Positions 8,635-17,695 of a DNA stretch of 64,000 nucleotides are shown piece by piece. The stretch is from Methanosarcina sp. (GTDB lineage Archaea > Halobacteriota > Methanosarcinia > Methanosarcinales > Methanosarcinaceae), in assembly GCF_028693135.1 (NCBI RefSeq), contig NZ_JAQUVZ010000004.1:1-64000 (forward strand), given 5' to 3'. The position numbers were made by a program, and so were the translations under genes. Numbering within the stretch: position 1 is the first letter of the stretch; each line of letters opens with the position of its first letter. Below the pieces are notes generated by a model. The model ran no database searches. It was not told the DNA's origin and saw only the letters and a program-made list of their open reading frames with translations.

Positions 8635-9777
8635 TCATTTCTCTATGATTGTCTCTTCAATTTTTTTGCCGAAATGCCTGGCTCCTTCCTCGAGGCGGAC
8701 CAGGACCTCATCTCCTTTCTTTAGTTTTGCAACTGAGATAGGGCTTCCATCTTTTCCTACCAGTTTGATGGTTTCGGCATTTTGCAGGATCGCAGTTAAA
8801 GTTCTGTCTCTGGCTTTTGCTTCTATTAACATGAGAGGGCGGCTTTCGATCTTTACTCTGCCAACTATACCTTCCCGCTGTTTCCCTTTTGAGTCTACAA
8901 TAGTTACGGCATCTCCGGTCCGGAGTTCCGAAAGATAGCGGGTTTTATCCCCAATTTTGATGTAAGAGTGAACCGCACCTGCATTTACCCTGAAGGGACG
9001 GGCTGCCACGTAAGGGCTTTCATCGGACTCCGAGTTTACCAGGAACATCCCGCCGGCCTGTGAACCTATGAGCATGCCTTCTCCACGCTGCATGAGATTG
9101 CATGTATCCACGCAGACCCGGTCTCCCATTCCGAGGGGTTCTACTCTGGTTACAACCGCAGCCTCAAGTTCGGCACTTTCGCTTTCCAGTTCTCTTGCAG
9201 CCTTGATCGTATCTTTTATTTCCTGAGGGTTTCCACTATCCAGAAGGACCCCATCAGCTCCTGTTTCAAGAGTCTGGAAGGCGAGTTTTGCTTCCTCTGC
9301 ACTTTTTACTCCGAAAATGATCTTTACCTTCTCTCGCTGGAGATCAGCTATCAGGTTCTCGAGAGGGATGACTTTCCAGTCAGTACCTGTAACAAGCAGA
9401 TAATTGCAGATTTTTCCCATTTCGGCTGCGAAGCGTTCATAATGTTTGTCCTTTATGATTACGTATCCGCCTACGGTTAAGCCTTTTTCCATGAGCAGGG
9501 TTGCTGCGTTTACGTCTAAAGAACCAGGAATTTCCAGGGGCAGGGGTTTTGTCCCGTCACCTTCTCCTCTCTTTCCTACGATCACGATGTCAGCTCCGGA
9601 TTTGTTGTCGCGGGCAAAGGCTGCTACTGTAATGTTTCCCAGTTCCCGGACTTTTTCCACCTCTCCCGGGTTTACCAGTATACAGTCGGCTCCGGATTCC
9701 AGGCCTGTCGTGATCCTCTCTTTCTGTTCTTCCCATCCGCCTTCATCGGCTTTTATCCAGACGCTTTTCTTTTTCAA
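8635..9777 (-). CDS. aroB': 3-Dehydroquinate synthase II
   Basis: This archaeal enzyme uses NAD to oxidatively deaminate and cyclise 2-amino-3,7-dideoxyheptulosonate into 3-dehydroquinate. It replaces bacterial AroB. Its 380 residues carry typical blocks: N-terminal KSVWIKADEGGWEEQK, the central EPLGMGDRVCVDTCNLMQ and GEGMLIGSQAGGMFLV, and C-terminal VNAGAVHSYIKIGD. It follows the aroA' enzyme in the same orientation after a 312-bp gap and precedes aroD. M. jannaschii MJ1249 is the characterised family member. Confidence 0.93.
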   Translation of the reverse strand: MKKKSVWIKADEGGWEEQKERITTGLESGADCILVNPGEVEKVRELGNITVAAFARDNKSGADIVIVGKRGEGDGTKPLPLEIPGSLDVNAATLLMEKGLTVGGYVIIKDKHYERFAAEMGKICNYLLVTGTDWKVIPLENLIADLQREKVKIIFGVKSAEEAKLAFQTLETGADGVLLDSGNPQEIKDTIKAARELESESAELEAAVVTRVEPLGMGDRVCVDTCNLMQRGEGMLIGSQAGGMFLVNSESDESPYVAARPFRVNAGAVHSYIKIGDKTRYLSELRTGDAVTIVDSKGKQREGIVGRVKIESRPLMLIEAKARDRTLTAILQNAETIKLVGKDGSPISVAKLKKGDEVLVRLEEGARHFGKKIEETIIEK

Positions 9778-9859
9778 AGGCTTTCAACCCCGTTCATAAT
9801 TCTGTTTTTTATTCCAGCTTTAATCCGGTATTTTTTTTGTTTTTATTTTCAGTCGAATA

Positions 9860-9880
9860 CCCCGCTAGCTTGCTGCGGGG
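9860..9880. repeat. GC-rich hairpin 1 in the aroA'-aroB' spacer
   Basis: CCCCGC (9860-9865) pairs with GCGGGG (9875-9880) around TAGCTTGCT. It sits in the A+T-rich spacer between aroA' and aroB'. A related hairpin with the same loop core (GCTTGC) occurs about 155 bp away. Both look like dispersed Methanosarcina palindromic elements, possibly transposon-end derived, that inserted into or shaped the operon spacer. Confidence 0.6.
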
Positions 9881-10005
9881 ATGGAAAACTTCCCCGGTAA
9901 CCGTTAATAATAATATGATTTATCAATTCAATTTTTTGGTTGTTAACTCCTGCTCAAACTAAAGTTTTTAGGGTTATTGTCTTCTTTAACGGAATTTGGA
10001 GCGGT

Positions 10006-10043
10006 GGCGCGAACATACCCCGTTGCTTGCGGCGGGGTGCGCC
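10006..10043. repeat. GC-rich hairpin 2 in the aroA'-aroB' spacer
   Basis: A two-tier hairpin. The outer GGCGC (10006-10010) pairs with GCGCC (10039-10043), and the inner CCCCG (10018-10022) pairs with CGGGG (10033-10037) around TTGCTTGCGG. Together with hairpin 1 it fills the only long gap (9778-10089) in the minus-strand aro cluster. It could act as an attenuator or an mRNA stabiliser between aroA' and aroB', or it may be a mobile remnant. Confidence 0.6.
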
Positions 10044-10089
10044 AGCGCAACTTTGATTTCGGGCTTAATTTTGCTTCTCAATATCATTT

Positions 10090-10887
10090 TTACTTTAACT
10101 GTTCCAGAGCTTCTTCTACAGGCCTTCTATGGTGCACGATTTCGCAAATAGCCCGGGTCAGCCTGACAGGATCACGGTGCTGGAATACATTTCTTCCGAT
10201 TGCAGCTCCTCTTGCTCCTGCTTCCATTGCCCCGTCAATCATTTCCAGAAGTCCCAGGTCGGTTGAGGTCTTCGGCCCACCTGCAATTACTACCGGCACA
10301 GGGCAGCCCCTTACCACGTCTCTGAAACTGTCAGGATCTCCGGTGTATACGGTTTTTACAACGTCAGCCCCCAGTTCAGCTCCAATCCTGGCAGCATGTG
10401 CCACATTTACAGGATCGTGGGGATTTGTGATCTTTTTACCTCTTGGGTACATCATAGCGAGAAGAGGCACGCCCCATTCCGTGCAGTCCCTGGAGATTGT
10501 TCCAAGCTTTTCTAGCTGGTCGGTTTCTGTATCAGACCCTATGTTGATATGCATGGAAACTGCATCAGCTCCCATCTTTATCACTTCTTCAACAGTACAG
10601 ACCTGTACCTTGGCGTTGGGGTCAGGGCTCAGAACAGAAGAGGCACTGATATGCACAACAAGCCCGATATCATGGCCGTATCCTCTATGCCCGTACCTGA
10701 CCATACCTTTCTGCATGAGAACTGCGTTTGCTCCTCCTTCGGCAACCCTATTAACTGTATCGGTAATGTTGATAAGCCCCTCAATAGGTCCGTCGGAGAG
10801 CCCATGATCCATGGGAATAATGACCATGTTTCTGCTCTCTCGATTCATCAGCCTTTCTATGCGTATTTTTTTGCCAATTTCTGACAT
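10090..10887 (-). CDS. aroA': 2-Amino-3,7-dideoxy-D-threo-hept-6-ulosonate synthase
   Basis: This class I aldolase starts the archaeal aromatic pathway by joining a 6-deoxy-5-ketofructose-1-phosphate unit with aspartate semialdehyde. It replaces DAHP synthase. Family landmarks are [16 protein letters not shown] at the N-terminus, the Schiff-base Lys in [21 protein letters not shown] and a C-terminal [11 protein letters not shown] phosphate site. Its 265 residues are standard. It is the first gene of the minus-strand aro cluster. The upstream region contains a short inverted repeat (10969-10985). Confidence 0.94.
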   Translation of the reverse strand: MSEIGKKIRIERLMNRESRNMVIIPMDHGLSDGPIEGLINITDTVNRVAEGGANAVLMQKGMVRYGHRGYGHDIGLVVHISASSVLSPDPNAKVQVCTVEEVIKMGADAVSMHINIGSDTETDQLEKLGTISRDCTEWGVPLLAMMYPRGKKITNPHDPVNVAHAARIGAELGADVVKTVYTGDPDSFRDVVRGCPVPVVIAGGPKTSTDLGLLEMIDGAMEAGARGAAIGRNVFQHRDPVRLTRAICEIVHHRRPVEEALEQLK

Positions 10888-11445
10888 TGTGGTTCCCCTA
10901 AATTCTGAATTGGTTTCCTTTATTTGTACTTTTTATTAATTTTTGTTAATCGACTCGTTCTAGCGTGCTAGTATGTCACATACTAACACACATCTCATAT
11001 TTAAACCTATTCAATAACTATTCAAGCCCTGACCCCTGTCAAGTTTTCCAGTCACTATGTGTTTGTTAGATTGCAACCAGTGAACTAATCTGTACATCTA
11101 TGTACTATAATGTTCAGTTATTAAAGTTTTCTATTATTTGACAGTTTATTCTGGTTAGATGGTTCTGCCTCATTTCAATTCCTGTATTTTAATTCCTGTA
11201 GTTCAATTCCTGTGATAGTGACCCTGGGGTATCTTCTCTTTTTGAAGTTGCTGCATGAGCCTAAAAACTGTGGATTTGAAGAGTCCGAAAAGAGTAAGAA
11301 AAGAGTAAGAAAGATCTGAAGTAAAGCCAGGAAGATACAAAAATTAAAATAGGATAACACGGGCTAAAATAAGAGAACATAGGCTAATAGAATAATCTCA
11401 GAGCTAAGAATCATTTCATATTTGTAAAAAGGAACGGAAGGAACT
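10888..11445. other. Divergent promoter region between aroA' and guaAA
   Basis: This 558-bp A+T-rich spacer holds no convincing gene; a short minus-strand frame near 11175-11360 has no family features. An inverted repeat, TAGTATG-TCA-CATACTA (10969-10985), lies about 80 bp upstream of aroA'. It is a candidate operator for the aro cluster. The guaAA side is purine-rich and ends with GGAAGGAACT directly before ATG 11446. Confidence 0.5.
10969..10985 (-). promoter_or_regulatory. Inverted repeat upstream of the aro cluster
   Basis: Seven-base arms, TAGTATG and CATACTA, flank TCA about 80 bp before the aroA' start. The size and position suit a dimeric repressor site. The regulator is unknown. Confidence 0.35.
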
Positions 11446-12015
11446 ATGAAAGAATTAAAAATCCTTGTTGTAAATAATTACGGACAATTTTGTCACCTTA
11501 TTCACAGAGCTGTCCGGGATCTTGACATGGATACAAAAATTATTCCCAATGTAACCCCTATAGAAGATATTCTGGCAGAAGAGCCTGACGGGATGATCCT
11601 GAGCGGAGGGCCGGAGATGGAAAGGGCAGGTCTTTGTTTTGACTATGCCCGGGAAATCGATATCCCTATTCTGGGGATCTGTCTCGGGCACCAGGCAATT
11701 GCCCTGGCTTACGGGGGACACGTCCATGCAGGGAAAAAAGGCGGGTATGCCGAGATTGAAATAGAGGTCATTGAAGAAGATGACATACTCAGGGGACTTG
11801 GCCCAAAAACAACTGTATGGGCTTCCCACGCTGACGAGGTTGCTATTCTTCCTGAAGGCTTTATCCATCTTGCCCGTTCAGATGTCTGCGAGATTGAAGC
11901 TATGCGGCACCCAACAAAACCGATTTATGGTGTTCAATGGCACCCTGAAGTTTCCCACACAAAGAAGGGAGAAGAGCTGCTGATGAACTTCTTTGAGGTC
12001 TGTGATCAGTACTGA
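11446..12015 (+). CDS. guaAA: GMP synthase glutamine amidotransferase subunit A
   Basis: This class I glutaminase supplies ammonia to a separate GMP synthetase subunit (guaAB, not in the window). The catalytic Cys is in [11 protein letters not shown] and the His-Glu pair is in YGVQWHPEV. The oxyanion region is [13 protein letters not shown]. Its 189 residues are the usual size for the archaeal split enzyme. ATG 11446 follows the strong Shine-Dalgarno AAGGAAC. It is transcribed convergently with srp54. Confidence 0.95.
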   Translation: MKELKILVVNNYGQFCHLIHRAVRDLDMDTKIIPNVTPIEDILAEEPDGMILSGGPEMERAGLCFDYAREIDIPILGICLGHQAIALAYGGHVHAGKKGGYAEIEIEVIEEDDILRGLGPKTTVWASHADEVAILPEGFIHLARSDVCEIEAMRHPTKPIYGVQWHPEVSHTKKGEELLMNFFEVCDQY

Positions 12016-12183
12016 TATTTCTCTAATTCTATAACCAGGGCTCTAAACGGATCAGGGTTCTCTAAAAGGATTATGCTTCTCTAAAAAAATCTGAATTCTA
12101 TGTGAAAATCCTGTAAGTTTTAAGAATCACAGAAAAAGCTGCAAAGATAATAAAAGTATAAAGAAAAAAGAAAGTATAAAGAA

Positions 12184-12203
12184 AAATGAAAAAAGTCCCG
12201 GGA
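12184..12203 (-). terminator. Probable U-rich terminator of srp54
   Basis: Just after the srp54 stop on the minus strand comes the self-complementary TCCCGGGA (12196-12203), followed by an uninterrupted T run and further T-rich sequence. Archaeal termination needs mainly the oligo-U stretch. Confidence 0.4.
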
Positions 12204-12206
12204 TTA

Positions 12207-13538
12207 TTACATCCCCATTTTCTTCTTCATCATTTTCTGAATATTGAATTTTCCGCCTCTAAAGCCTTTCAAAGCCGTCTGCATGGTTTTGTGGTACTTC
12301 AGAAGCTCTCTTATATCTTCCGGGCTGCAGCCCGAACCCCTTGCGATTCTCTTGATCCTTGAACCACCTATAAGTTTGGGGTCTGTCATTTCCTCTTCTG
12401 TCATTGAGTCCATGATGACCTTGTAGTTTTTCATCTTGTCACTGGTAGCCTGGAACATTTCGTCTGAGAGCTTCATGCCTCCCATGCCTCCCATACCCAT
12501 TGGGAGCATTGACATGATCTGTTTCAGAGGCCCCATCTTATTCATTGCTTCGAGCTGCTTGTACATATCCTTCAGGGTGAAGCGTCCCTGCATAAGGGCT
12601 TCAACATTTACGTCTTCTTCACTCAGGCTCTCCTCTGCCTTTTCCATCAGGCTCTTAAGGTCTCCCATTCCGAGCAGCCTCGAAATAAACCTGTCAGCTT
12701 CGAACTTTTCAAAGTCTTCCGGGGTTTCCCCAACTCCTATAAAAGCAATCGGAGCTTTTGTTTCGGAAACGGCTGAAAGGGCTCCACCACCTTTTGCTGT
12801 TCCGTCCAGTTTTGTGATGATAACTCCTGTGATCCCCACAGAGTTATTGAAAGCATGAGCCTGCTGGCTTGCCTGCTGCCCTATGCCTGCGTCCAGAACC
12901 ATGAACTTGTGGTCGGGTTTTGCAACAGCATTGATCTGTTCCATTTCTTCTATCAGTTCGGCTTCAAGAGCGTGCCTGCCCGCAGTGTCTACAATTTTTA
13001 TATCGTATTTATCAAGTTCTTTAAGGCCGTTTCTGGTAATCTCGATGGCATCGGGGTTTCCTTCTTCCCCGTAAAATGCCACATTAAGCTTTTCACAGAG
13101 GGTCTTGAGCTGGTGGTAGGCCCCGGGACGGAAGGTATCTGCGGCAATAACTCCTGCTTTGAGTCCCTTTCTCTGGAAGTAGCGGGCAAGTTTTGCAGTA
13201 CTTGTAGTTTTTCCGCTCCCCTGCAGCCCCACCATCATTATGGTCTGGGGTTTGAGCTGTATCTCCGCTCCCTTCCCGATGATTTCCATCAGTTCCTGAT
13301 ACACAATGCGGATTACATGCTCCCTCGGATTCATACCCGCAGGAGGTTCTTCTTTCATTGCACGTTCTTTGATTCTCTGGGACATCCCCATGACAAGTTT
13401 TACGTTAACGTCGGCCTGGAGCAGAGCCCGTTGAATATCCTTTACCACTTCGTTGACCGTGCGCTCATCAATTCTCCCTGCGCCGATCAGTTTCTTGAGT
13501 GCCCCCTGTAAGGAGTCTCCGAGTTTTTCCATTACCAT
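12207..13538 (-). CDS. srp54: Signal recognition particle 54 kDa protein
   Basis: This GTPase binds signal sequences and 7S RNA and targets ribosomes to the membrane. The N domain (about 1-85) is followed by the G domain with [15 protein letters not shown] (P-loop), DTAGRHALE (G3) and [10 protein letters not shown] (G4). The M domain (from about 300) is methionine-rich, with [13 protein letters not shown] and the SRP-RNA-binding [13 protein letters not shown]. The start may be ATG 13538 or the second Met at 13532 (MEKLGDSL). Its 443 residues are normal. Confidence 0.96.
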   Translation of the reverse strand: MVMEKLGDSLQGALKKLIGAGRIDERTVNEVVKDIQRALLQADVNVKLVMGMSQRIKERAMKEEPPAGMNPREHVIRIVYQELMEIIGKGAEIQLKPQTIMMVGLQGSGKTTSTAKLARYFQRKGLKAGVIAADTFRPGAYHQLKTLCEKLNVAFYGEEGNPDAIEITRNGLKELDKYDIKIVDTAGRHALEAELIEEMEQINAVAKPDHKFMVLDAGIGQQASQQAHAFNNSVGITGVIITKLDGTAKGGGALSAVSETKAPIAFIGVGETPEDFEKFEADRFISRLLGMGDLKSLMEKAEESLSEEDVNVEALMQGRFTLKDMYKQLEAMNKMGPLKQIMSMLPMGMGGMGGMKLSDEMFQATSDKMKNYKVIMDSMTEEEMTDPKLIGGSRIKRIARGSGCSPEDIRELLKYHKTMQTALKGFRGGKFNIQKMMKKKMGM

Positions 13539-13781
13539 ATGAGAATCGTCCTGCTTAATTTTGAGAATGGATAAAAAGGTAGTTTAAGTTCTGTTTATTA
13601 GCCTGTGCAAGAAGGTTATTTTTTCCTGCGTTTATTTTTTCCGAATATCAGAAAGTGGTTTTTTGAATTTATTTCAACCTGTATAAAATTTATTTCAATC
13701 CTGTATAAGAAAGTGATCTTTACTTAATAAGCCTTTGAGTTTCTTACGCTTTAAAAAGGTATGATAGAACGCATAATATGG

Positions 13782-13890
13782 GATTGATTAGTCAAGATAT
13801 GATTGATTAGTCAAGATATTATTGATTAGTCAAGATATTATTGATTAGTCAAGATATTATTGATTAGTCAAAATATGATTGATTAATCTG
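13782..13890. repeat. Five-copy 19-bp tandem repeat
   Basis: Exact 19-bp periodicity: 13782-13800, 13801-13819, 13820-13838, 13839-13857 and 13858-13876, plus a decayed partial unit to about 13890. The unit is GATTGATTAGTCAAGATAT, with TATT replacing GATT at the start of later copies. It lies between srp54 and the initiator tRNA genes. There are no spacers, so it is not CRISPR. It may be iterated protein-binding sites or slippage-generated. Confidence 0.9.
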
Positions 13891-13999
13891 GGTATAATGA
13901 GTGCCCGGATATAAAAAATAGAGGTATGGTACAAAATCTGAGCTAATGCAAAATTATCGGGTACGGAAAAACGAAACCAATTTTTAAAAGAATTGTAGA

Positions 14000-14074
14000 T
14001 AGCGGGGGATGGATTCGAACCATCGGTCTACGGGTTATGAGCCCGTCGGGATCTCCTGGCTACCCCACCCCGCT
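14000..14074 (-). tRNA. Initiator tRNA-Met (CAU), copy 1
   Basis: On the minus strand the acceptor AGCGGGG pairs with CCCCGCT, with discriminator A. The anticodon loop is CTCATAA (CAT). Three consecutive G-C pairs close the anticodon stem (GGG/CCC) and the molecule starts with an A-U pair. Both are initiator signatures. It has 75 nt, no intron and no encoded CCA. Confidence 0.93.
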
Positions 14075-14144
14075 ACGGGGCTTTTCGATTTATTTTATCC
14101 AAAAGGATAATTATCAGGAAAAGAGTTATCTGAAATTTCTCTGA

Positions 14145-14219
14145 TAGCGGGGGATGGATTCGAACCATCGGTCTACGGGTTATGAGCCCGTCGGGATCTC
14201 CTGGCTACCCCACCCCGCT
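14145..14219 (-). tRNA. Initiator tRNA-Met (CAU), copy 2
   Basis: This is identical in sequence to the copy at 14000-14074 and separated from it by 70 bp. It is the promoter-proximal copy; a TATA box lies at about 14278-14293. The two are probably co-transcribed or independently driven initiator genes. Confidence 0.93.
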
Positions 14220-14277
14220 ACAGGGTTTTAGGTCAGGCACCTTGCCTGAGACAACTACCTGAACATACTAACGATTA

Positions 14278-14293
14278 CTTATATACTTTTCGC
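14278..14293 (-). promoter_or_regulatory. TATA box for the initiator tRNA pair
   Basis: On the minus strand GCGAAAAGTATATAAG lies about 60-75 bp before the first tRNA-Met 5' end. It is a clear archaeal box A in a spacer with no other gene. Confidence 0.5.
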
Positions 14294-14453
14294 TTGACCC
14301 ATCGATCTTTCCGGGAAATCTGGAAAATTTATGGTCTGCTTTAGAGGCTTCACAGTCTCAATCCAACGTTTCATATTTTTTTATTTCTTGTTTTGCTAGC
14401 TAACCGGGACTTTTCGGGAAAGATATTTGAAAGCTGGAGCCCCACATTATATT

Positions 14454-14645
14454 ATGACAAGATGTTTGTTTTGCGGAGCTTATTGTGAAGTAAAATGCGG
14501 AGTCTACTGCGAAAGCTATCCAGGAAACCCGGAAGAAAAAGAACACAGGGAAGATGTAAATATACTCGGGTGTACCCAGATAGGCACGTCGTACGTCTGC
14601 GACAGTTGCCTCAAAGACTTAAAACAGGCTCTGGGGATCCCGTGA
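14454..14645 (+). CDS. Small eight-cysteine zinc-binding protein
   Basis: A 63-residue protein begins MTRCLFCGAYCEVKC. It has eight cysteines in two groups: the N-terminal C-X2-C, C-X3-C, C region, and the C-terminal GC...VCDSC. That is enough for two zinc sites. The open frame begins at 14427, but ATG 14454 gives a compact protein starting at the first Cys motif. It has no signal peptide or membrane segment. I do not recognise the family. Confidence 0.65.
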   Translation: MTRCLFCGAYCEVKCGVYCESYPGNPEEKEHREDVNILGCTQIGTSYVCDSCLKDLKQALGIP

Positions 14646-14758
14646 GCCCGCTGGAAAACGAGACTATTGCTGCCTGAATATAATTTTTTTATGCCCTCAC
14701 TCTCTTACTTGAGATAAGAGAAAAAAGGAAGTAGAGGCTTGAAAAGAGATAATGCAGT

Positions 14759-15589
14759 TCAGACCACTTCAACATTAAGTGTAAATTTGTTTTCCGTGCC
14801 AGTTTCATTTTCCCAGGACCTTCTATATACCGCTGTTACCTGCTGGTCGCCTTCGGAATCGGCTTTGATTTCCCACAGATGAACCCCTCCAGCACCAATA
14901 AGAGGCTGTTCCCCTTCTTTCAACTCCGGAGGATAATATATTCCAGAGACATTAGTGGTGTTGAGTCCCTGGCTCAGGTTAAGTTGCCAGGAATAGCCTG
15001 TAGTCGGGTTTTCCTTAAGTCTCAGGTAAAAAGTCTCTCCCTTTTTGAGACTTATAGTTGTTCCGTTATTAGCTTCGGTTATAATCTGCTGTCTCGGTGG
15101 CATAGGGCTTGTCGGTCCATCTAATGTATTATCAATAGCAAGCTCAAATGATCCGGTTACCCCGTTTACATTTACAGTATAGTTTCCGGCGCTGAGTCCC
15201 TGGACTTCAAGAGGAATCGTTTTTGTAAAGTTCTCTATAGCCTGGGTACACATTGCATCTGTTGGGCGCTTCGTCGTGATGTTGATATTGAAAGTGTTTC
15301 CTTCCCTTTCAGGCTTTATTTCGTCAATCTCAGTGCATCCGTCAGGCAGGTAGCCTTCTGCTATCACGTGTATCTGTACGGGAAAAGATTCAAGAGTCAG
15401 AATCTCGACACTTTCCACGTTTGCCATACCATATGTGTATTCTTCCTCAGTGGTATTATTCTGCCCATCCCCAACACAGCCGGAAAGAGCAACTGTAAAG
15501 ATCACGAATAGGATTGTTGCCAGTCTCACAGTTTTTATAGAACTGCTATTAGAACTGCTATCAGAATTGATATTTATCCTTCTTTTCAT
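14759..15589 (-). CDS. Lipoprotein with chagasin-type (I42) protease-inhibitor domain
   Basis: An N-terminal hydrophobic segment ends in a lipobox-like FTVALSGCVGDG, pointing to lipid anchoring on the outer face. Residues of about 35-160 are an unassigned beta-rich region with several cysteines. Residues of about 175-276 match the chagasin fold: NPTTGYSW loop, GAGGVHLWEIKA, and AVYRRSWE near the end. These are the three cysteine-protease-contacting loops. The family inhibits papain-like proteases. The target here is unknown. ATG 15589 has the Shine-Dalgarno GAGGA. Confidence 0.85.
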   Translation of the reverse strand: MKRRININSDSSSNSSSIKTVRLATILFVIFTVALSGCVGDGQNNTTEEEYTYGMANVESVEILTLESFPVQIHVIAEGYLPDGCTEIDEIKPEREGNTFNINITTKRPTDAMCTQAIENFTKTIPLEVQGLSAGNYTVNVNGVTGSFELAIDNTLDGPTSPMPPRQQIITEANNGTTISLKKGETFYLRLKENPTTGYSWQLNLSQGLNTTNVSGIYYPPELKEGEQPLIGAGGVHLWEIKADSEGDQQVTAVYRRSWENETGTENKFTLNVEVV

Positions 15590-15974
15590 TTATCTTCCTC
15601 TTGCTTCTTCTAATTTATATATGGAAGGATAAGCCTGTTTGAATTTATCCTTTGCTTAAACTTCAGTTCTGTTCGCAGCTTTAACAGTAAGTTTATTTTT
15701 TCTGTTTTAATTAAAAATAATCCTGCCACTTATTCGAGAATACATAGTCCTGTGATTTTAAAATTATATAAACTACATCTCTTATCTTTAAAATAAGTGT
15801 TTTTGCAAACAGAATCGAATATCCGGAATTGGCATTCAGGGAGGCTTTCAATTTGAATTCGCAAAAAATAACTACAATAGGCGCAAAGTGCAGGTTGAAA
15901 GAGGGGTTAAAAGAAGTATCCGTAGCAGGCTTTGTTTTTATCTGGTGCCAGTTGACATTTTTGGTGGGATTCAA
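15590..15974. other. Divergent promoter spacer
   Basis: This A+T-rich 385-bp spacer lies between the lipoprotein and the formyltransferase-like gene. A minus-strand TATA (CCATATATAAATT, about 15611-15623) probably serves the lipoprotein. A plus-strand AAATTATATAAACT (about 15761-15774) probably serves the downstream gene. No gene is visible. Confidence 0.5.
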
Positions 15975-16931
15975 TTGAGGATTGTGGTTATCACACAGGG
16001 CATCACGCAAGTTCTACAATCAGTTATAGAATCGAAACACAAAGTAGTGGGAATTGTTGATTGTGCTCCAATAAACGAACCAAATAAATTTATTAGAGCC
16101 GCAGGAAGGTTTCTTACAGGTATTCACTATTCGTTTACCTCAAATCCTTTAAGCTTAAAACTTTTTTCCCGAAAACTGCAGATCCCTTATTATTATCTCA
16201 GAAAAGGGGACAGTAAGGGTCTGGAAATATGGGTCAGGAGGGTAGAACCTGATCTTATCGTTATATATTCTATGTCTCACCTGTTGAAGGAGAATATCTT
16301 CAATATTCCTTTATATGGTACTATTAACATTCATTATTCGTACCTTCCGGAGTACAGGGGACCAAATCCGCTGTTCTGGGAATATTATGACTATATACTC
16401 GATCTCGGTGTAACCCTCCACTACGTGGATAAGGGAGAAGATACAGGGGACATAATCTGCCAGGAACGTGTAATTATAAGCTCTGGGGAGAAACTTGAAG
16501 AAACCGGTCAAAAGTTAGTCTCTACCGGGATTAAACTACTCTCAGAGGCGATGGAAGCTCTTGAAAACGGAAGCGTTGGGATTAAACAGCAGCCAGTTGA
16601 CACTCCAACCCCAAGGGCCAGAAAAATCAAACCCGAAGAATATAATAAGCTAATAAAGTGGGAGGATTGGGGTGTAGAGAGGGTCTTTCATTTTTTAAAC
16701 GGCACTCCGAAGTATCATTCTGCTCTGTTGAAGAAAAACAGCCTGTGCAGGCTGGGGTTCAGTATCAGGGTTCTTGATTACGAAAACTGCAATACTTTCG
16801 GATATAAAGTTGGCAACCTCTATAAAGATAAATCCATATATTTTTTCGCCTGTAAAGACGGAAAAATATATGTTGAGATAAAACCTTTCCTTGATAACCT
16901 TTTTGCCAGGATTTATCCCTTAATCTCCTGA
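15975..16931 (+). CDS. Formyltransferase-fold protein (methionyl-tRNA formyltransferase-like)
   Basis: The fold and catalytic core of 10-formyl-THF formyltransferases are visible: NIHYSYLPEYRGPNP (Asn, His), LGVTLHYVDKGEDTGDI (Asp) and a C-terminal extension of about 100 residues. Archaea do not formylate initiator Met-tRNA. The likely role is therefore transfer to an amino-sugar or other amine in surface glycan synthesis, which is inference. The start is taken as TTG 15975 behind GGTGGG, giving LRIVVITQGI, a normal N-terminal strand. The upstream GTG 15888 adds a poor basic stretch. Its 3' end overlaps the convergent regulator gene by 19 bp. Confidence 0.78.
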   Translation: MRIVVITQGITQVLQSVIESKHKVVGIVDCAPINEPNKFIRAAGRFLTGIHYSFTSNPLSLKLFSRKLQIPYYYLRKGDSKGLEIWVRRVEPDLIVIYSMSHLLKENIFNIPLYGTINIHYSYLPEYRGPNPLFWEYYDYILDLGVTLHYVDKGEDTGDIICQERVIISSGEKLEETGQKLVSTGIKLLSEAMEALENGSVGIKQQPVDTPTPRARKIKPEEYNKLIKWEDWGVERVFHFLNGTPKYHSALLKKNSLCRLGFSIRVLDYENCNTFGYKVGNLYKDKSIYFFACKDGKIYVEIKPFLDNLFARIYPLIS

Positions 16932-17695
16932 GCCTGCTCTTTATAATGGAGAATAAGGTCTTCAGCCCACTTCAAAGGAGCAGGTTCAAAGCTTATGACC
17001 CTCTCCTGATCATAGGCTCCTTTCCATGTAAGGAAATCAGCCATCATGAAATGTTCAGTTTTTGTCAGCATGGCTATTTTTATTTCGTCAGCGCAGACAA
17101 AAAGTCTCTTCTTTTCCTGGGTCAGATAAAATTTTAGTTCTTTCTTAAAGTCGTTTTTCAGCCTTTCATAAATTTTTTTTGTTACTATAAGGGTAATTTC
17201 GACATCGTTATTCTCAGTCCTCAGAAACGTTTCTGGAAATACCGGATGGAATATCGAAGATAGATGAAGTATGTTTTTTGATTTTTCCACGTTTTCCAGA
17301 AACACTGCAGGAGTCTCAAAAATTTTATTGGGGTCGGGGTTTACAAGAGAATAAGGTTCTAATTCGTTAAGTCTCTCAAGAAAGGCTGGAGGCAAACCAC
17401 TCAAATCACGCTCCTGCCAGAAATCCTTATGTTCCTCAATAACCCCAAGAATGTCAAGCAGGGGTTTCATTTTTTCTACAAGGACTTCTGCCAGGGGGGT
17501 AAGCCTGTATTCCTTATCATCCTGCAAAACCAGAAACTCCTCCTTTAATTTTTTGATCTGGGGAAGCATCCCTGTTGGGGTAACATCAAGAATATCTACT
17601 ATCTCTTCTAGTGTTTTCCCACCGTTTCTTAGAAGGAGCATAAGATCCCTTCTTTTCTGGGACATAAAGAGCAGGTCTATCAGTATTTTATCCAT
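16913..17695 (-). CDS. HTH transcriptional regulator with FilR1 (DUF1724) domain
   Basis: The N-terminal winged helix (about 1-80; GGKTLEEIVDILDVTPTGML recognition region) is followed by a FilR1-type C-terminal domain. Hallmarks are SLVNPDPNKIFETPAVF, ILHLSSIFHPVFPE and a closing KGAYDQERVISFEP. The family is large in Methanosarcina and controls metabolic gene sets; the ligand is unknown. ATG 17695 (MDKILIDLLFMSQKRRDLM) fits the family better than the in-frame ATG 17758, which would add 21 residues. It is convergent and overlapping with the formyltransferase-like gene. Confidence 0.85.
   Translation of the reverse strand: MDKILIDLLFMSQKRRDLMLLLRNGGKTLEEIVDILDVTPTGMLPQIKKLKEEFLVLQDDKEYRLTPLAEVLVEKMKPLLDILGVIEEHKDFWQERDLSGLPPAFLERLNELEPYSLVNPDPNKIFETPAVFLENVEKSKNILHLSSIFHPVFPETFLRTENNDVEITLIVTKKIYERLKNDFKKELKFYLTQEKKRLFVCADEIKIAMLTKTEHFMMADFLTWKGAYDQERVISFEPAPLKWAEDLILHYKEQAQEIKG

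Noticed and set aside
11175-11360. 61-codon minus-strand frame before guaAA
   Set aside because: No ribosome-binding site or family features; it lies in the guaAA promoter region.
13782-13890. CRISPR array
   Set aside because: The 19-bp units are contiguous with no spacers, and no cas genes are in the window.
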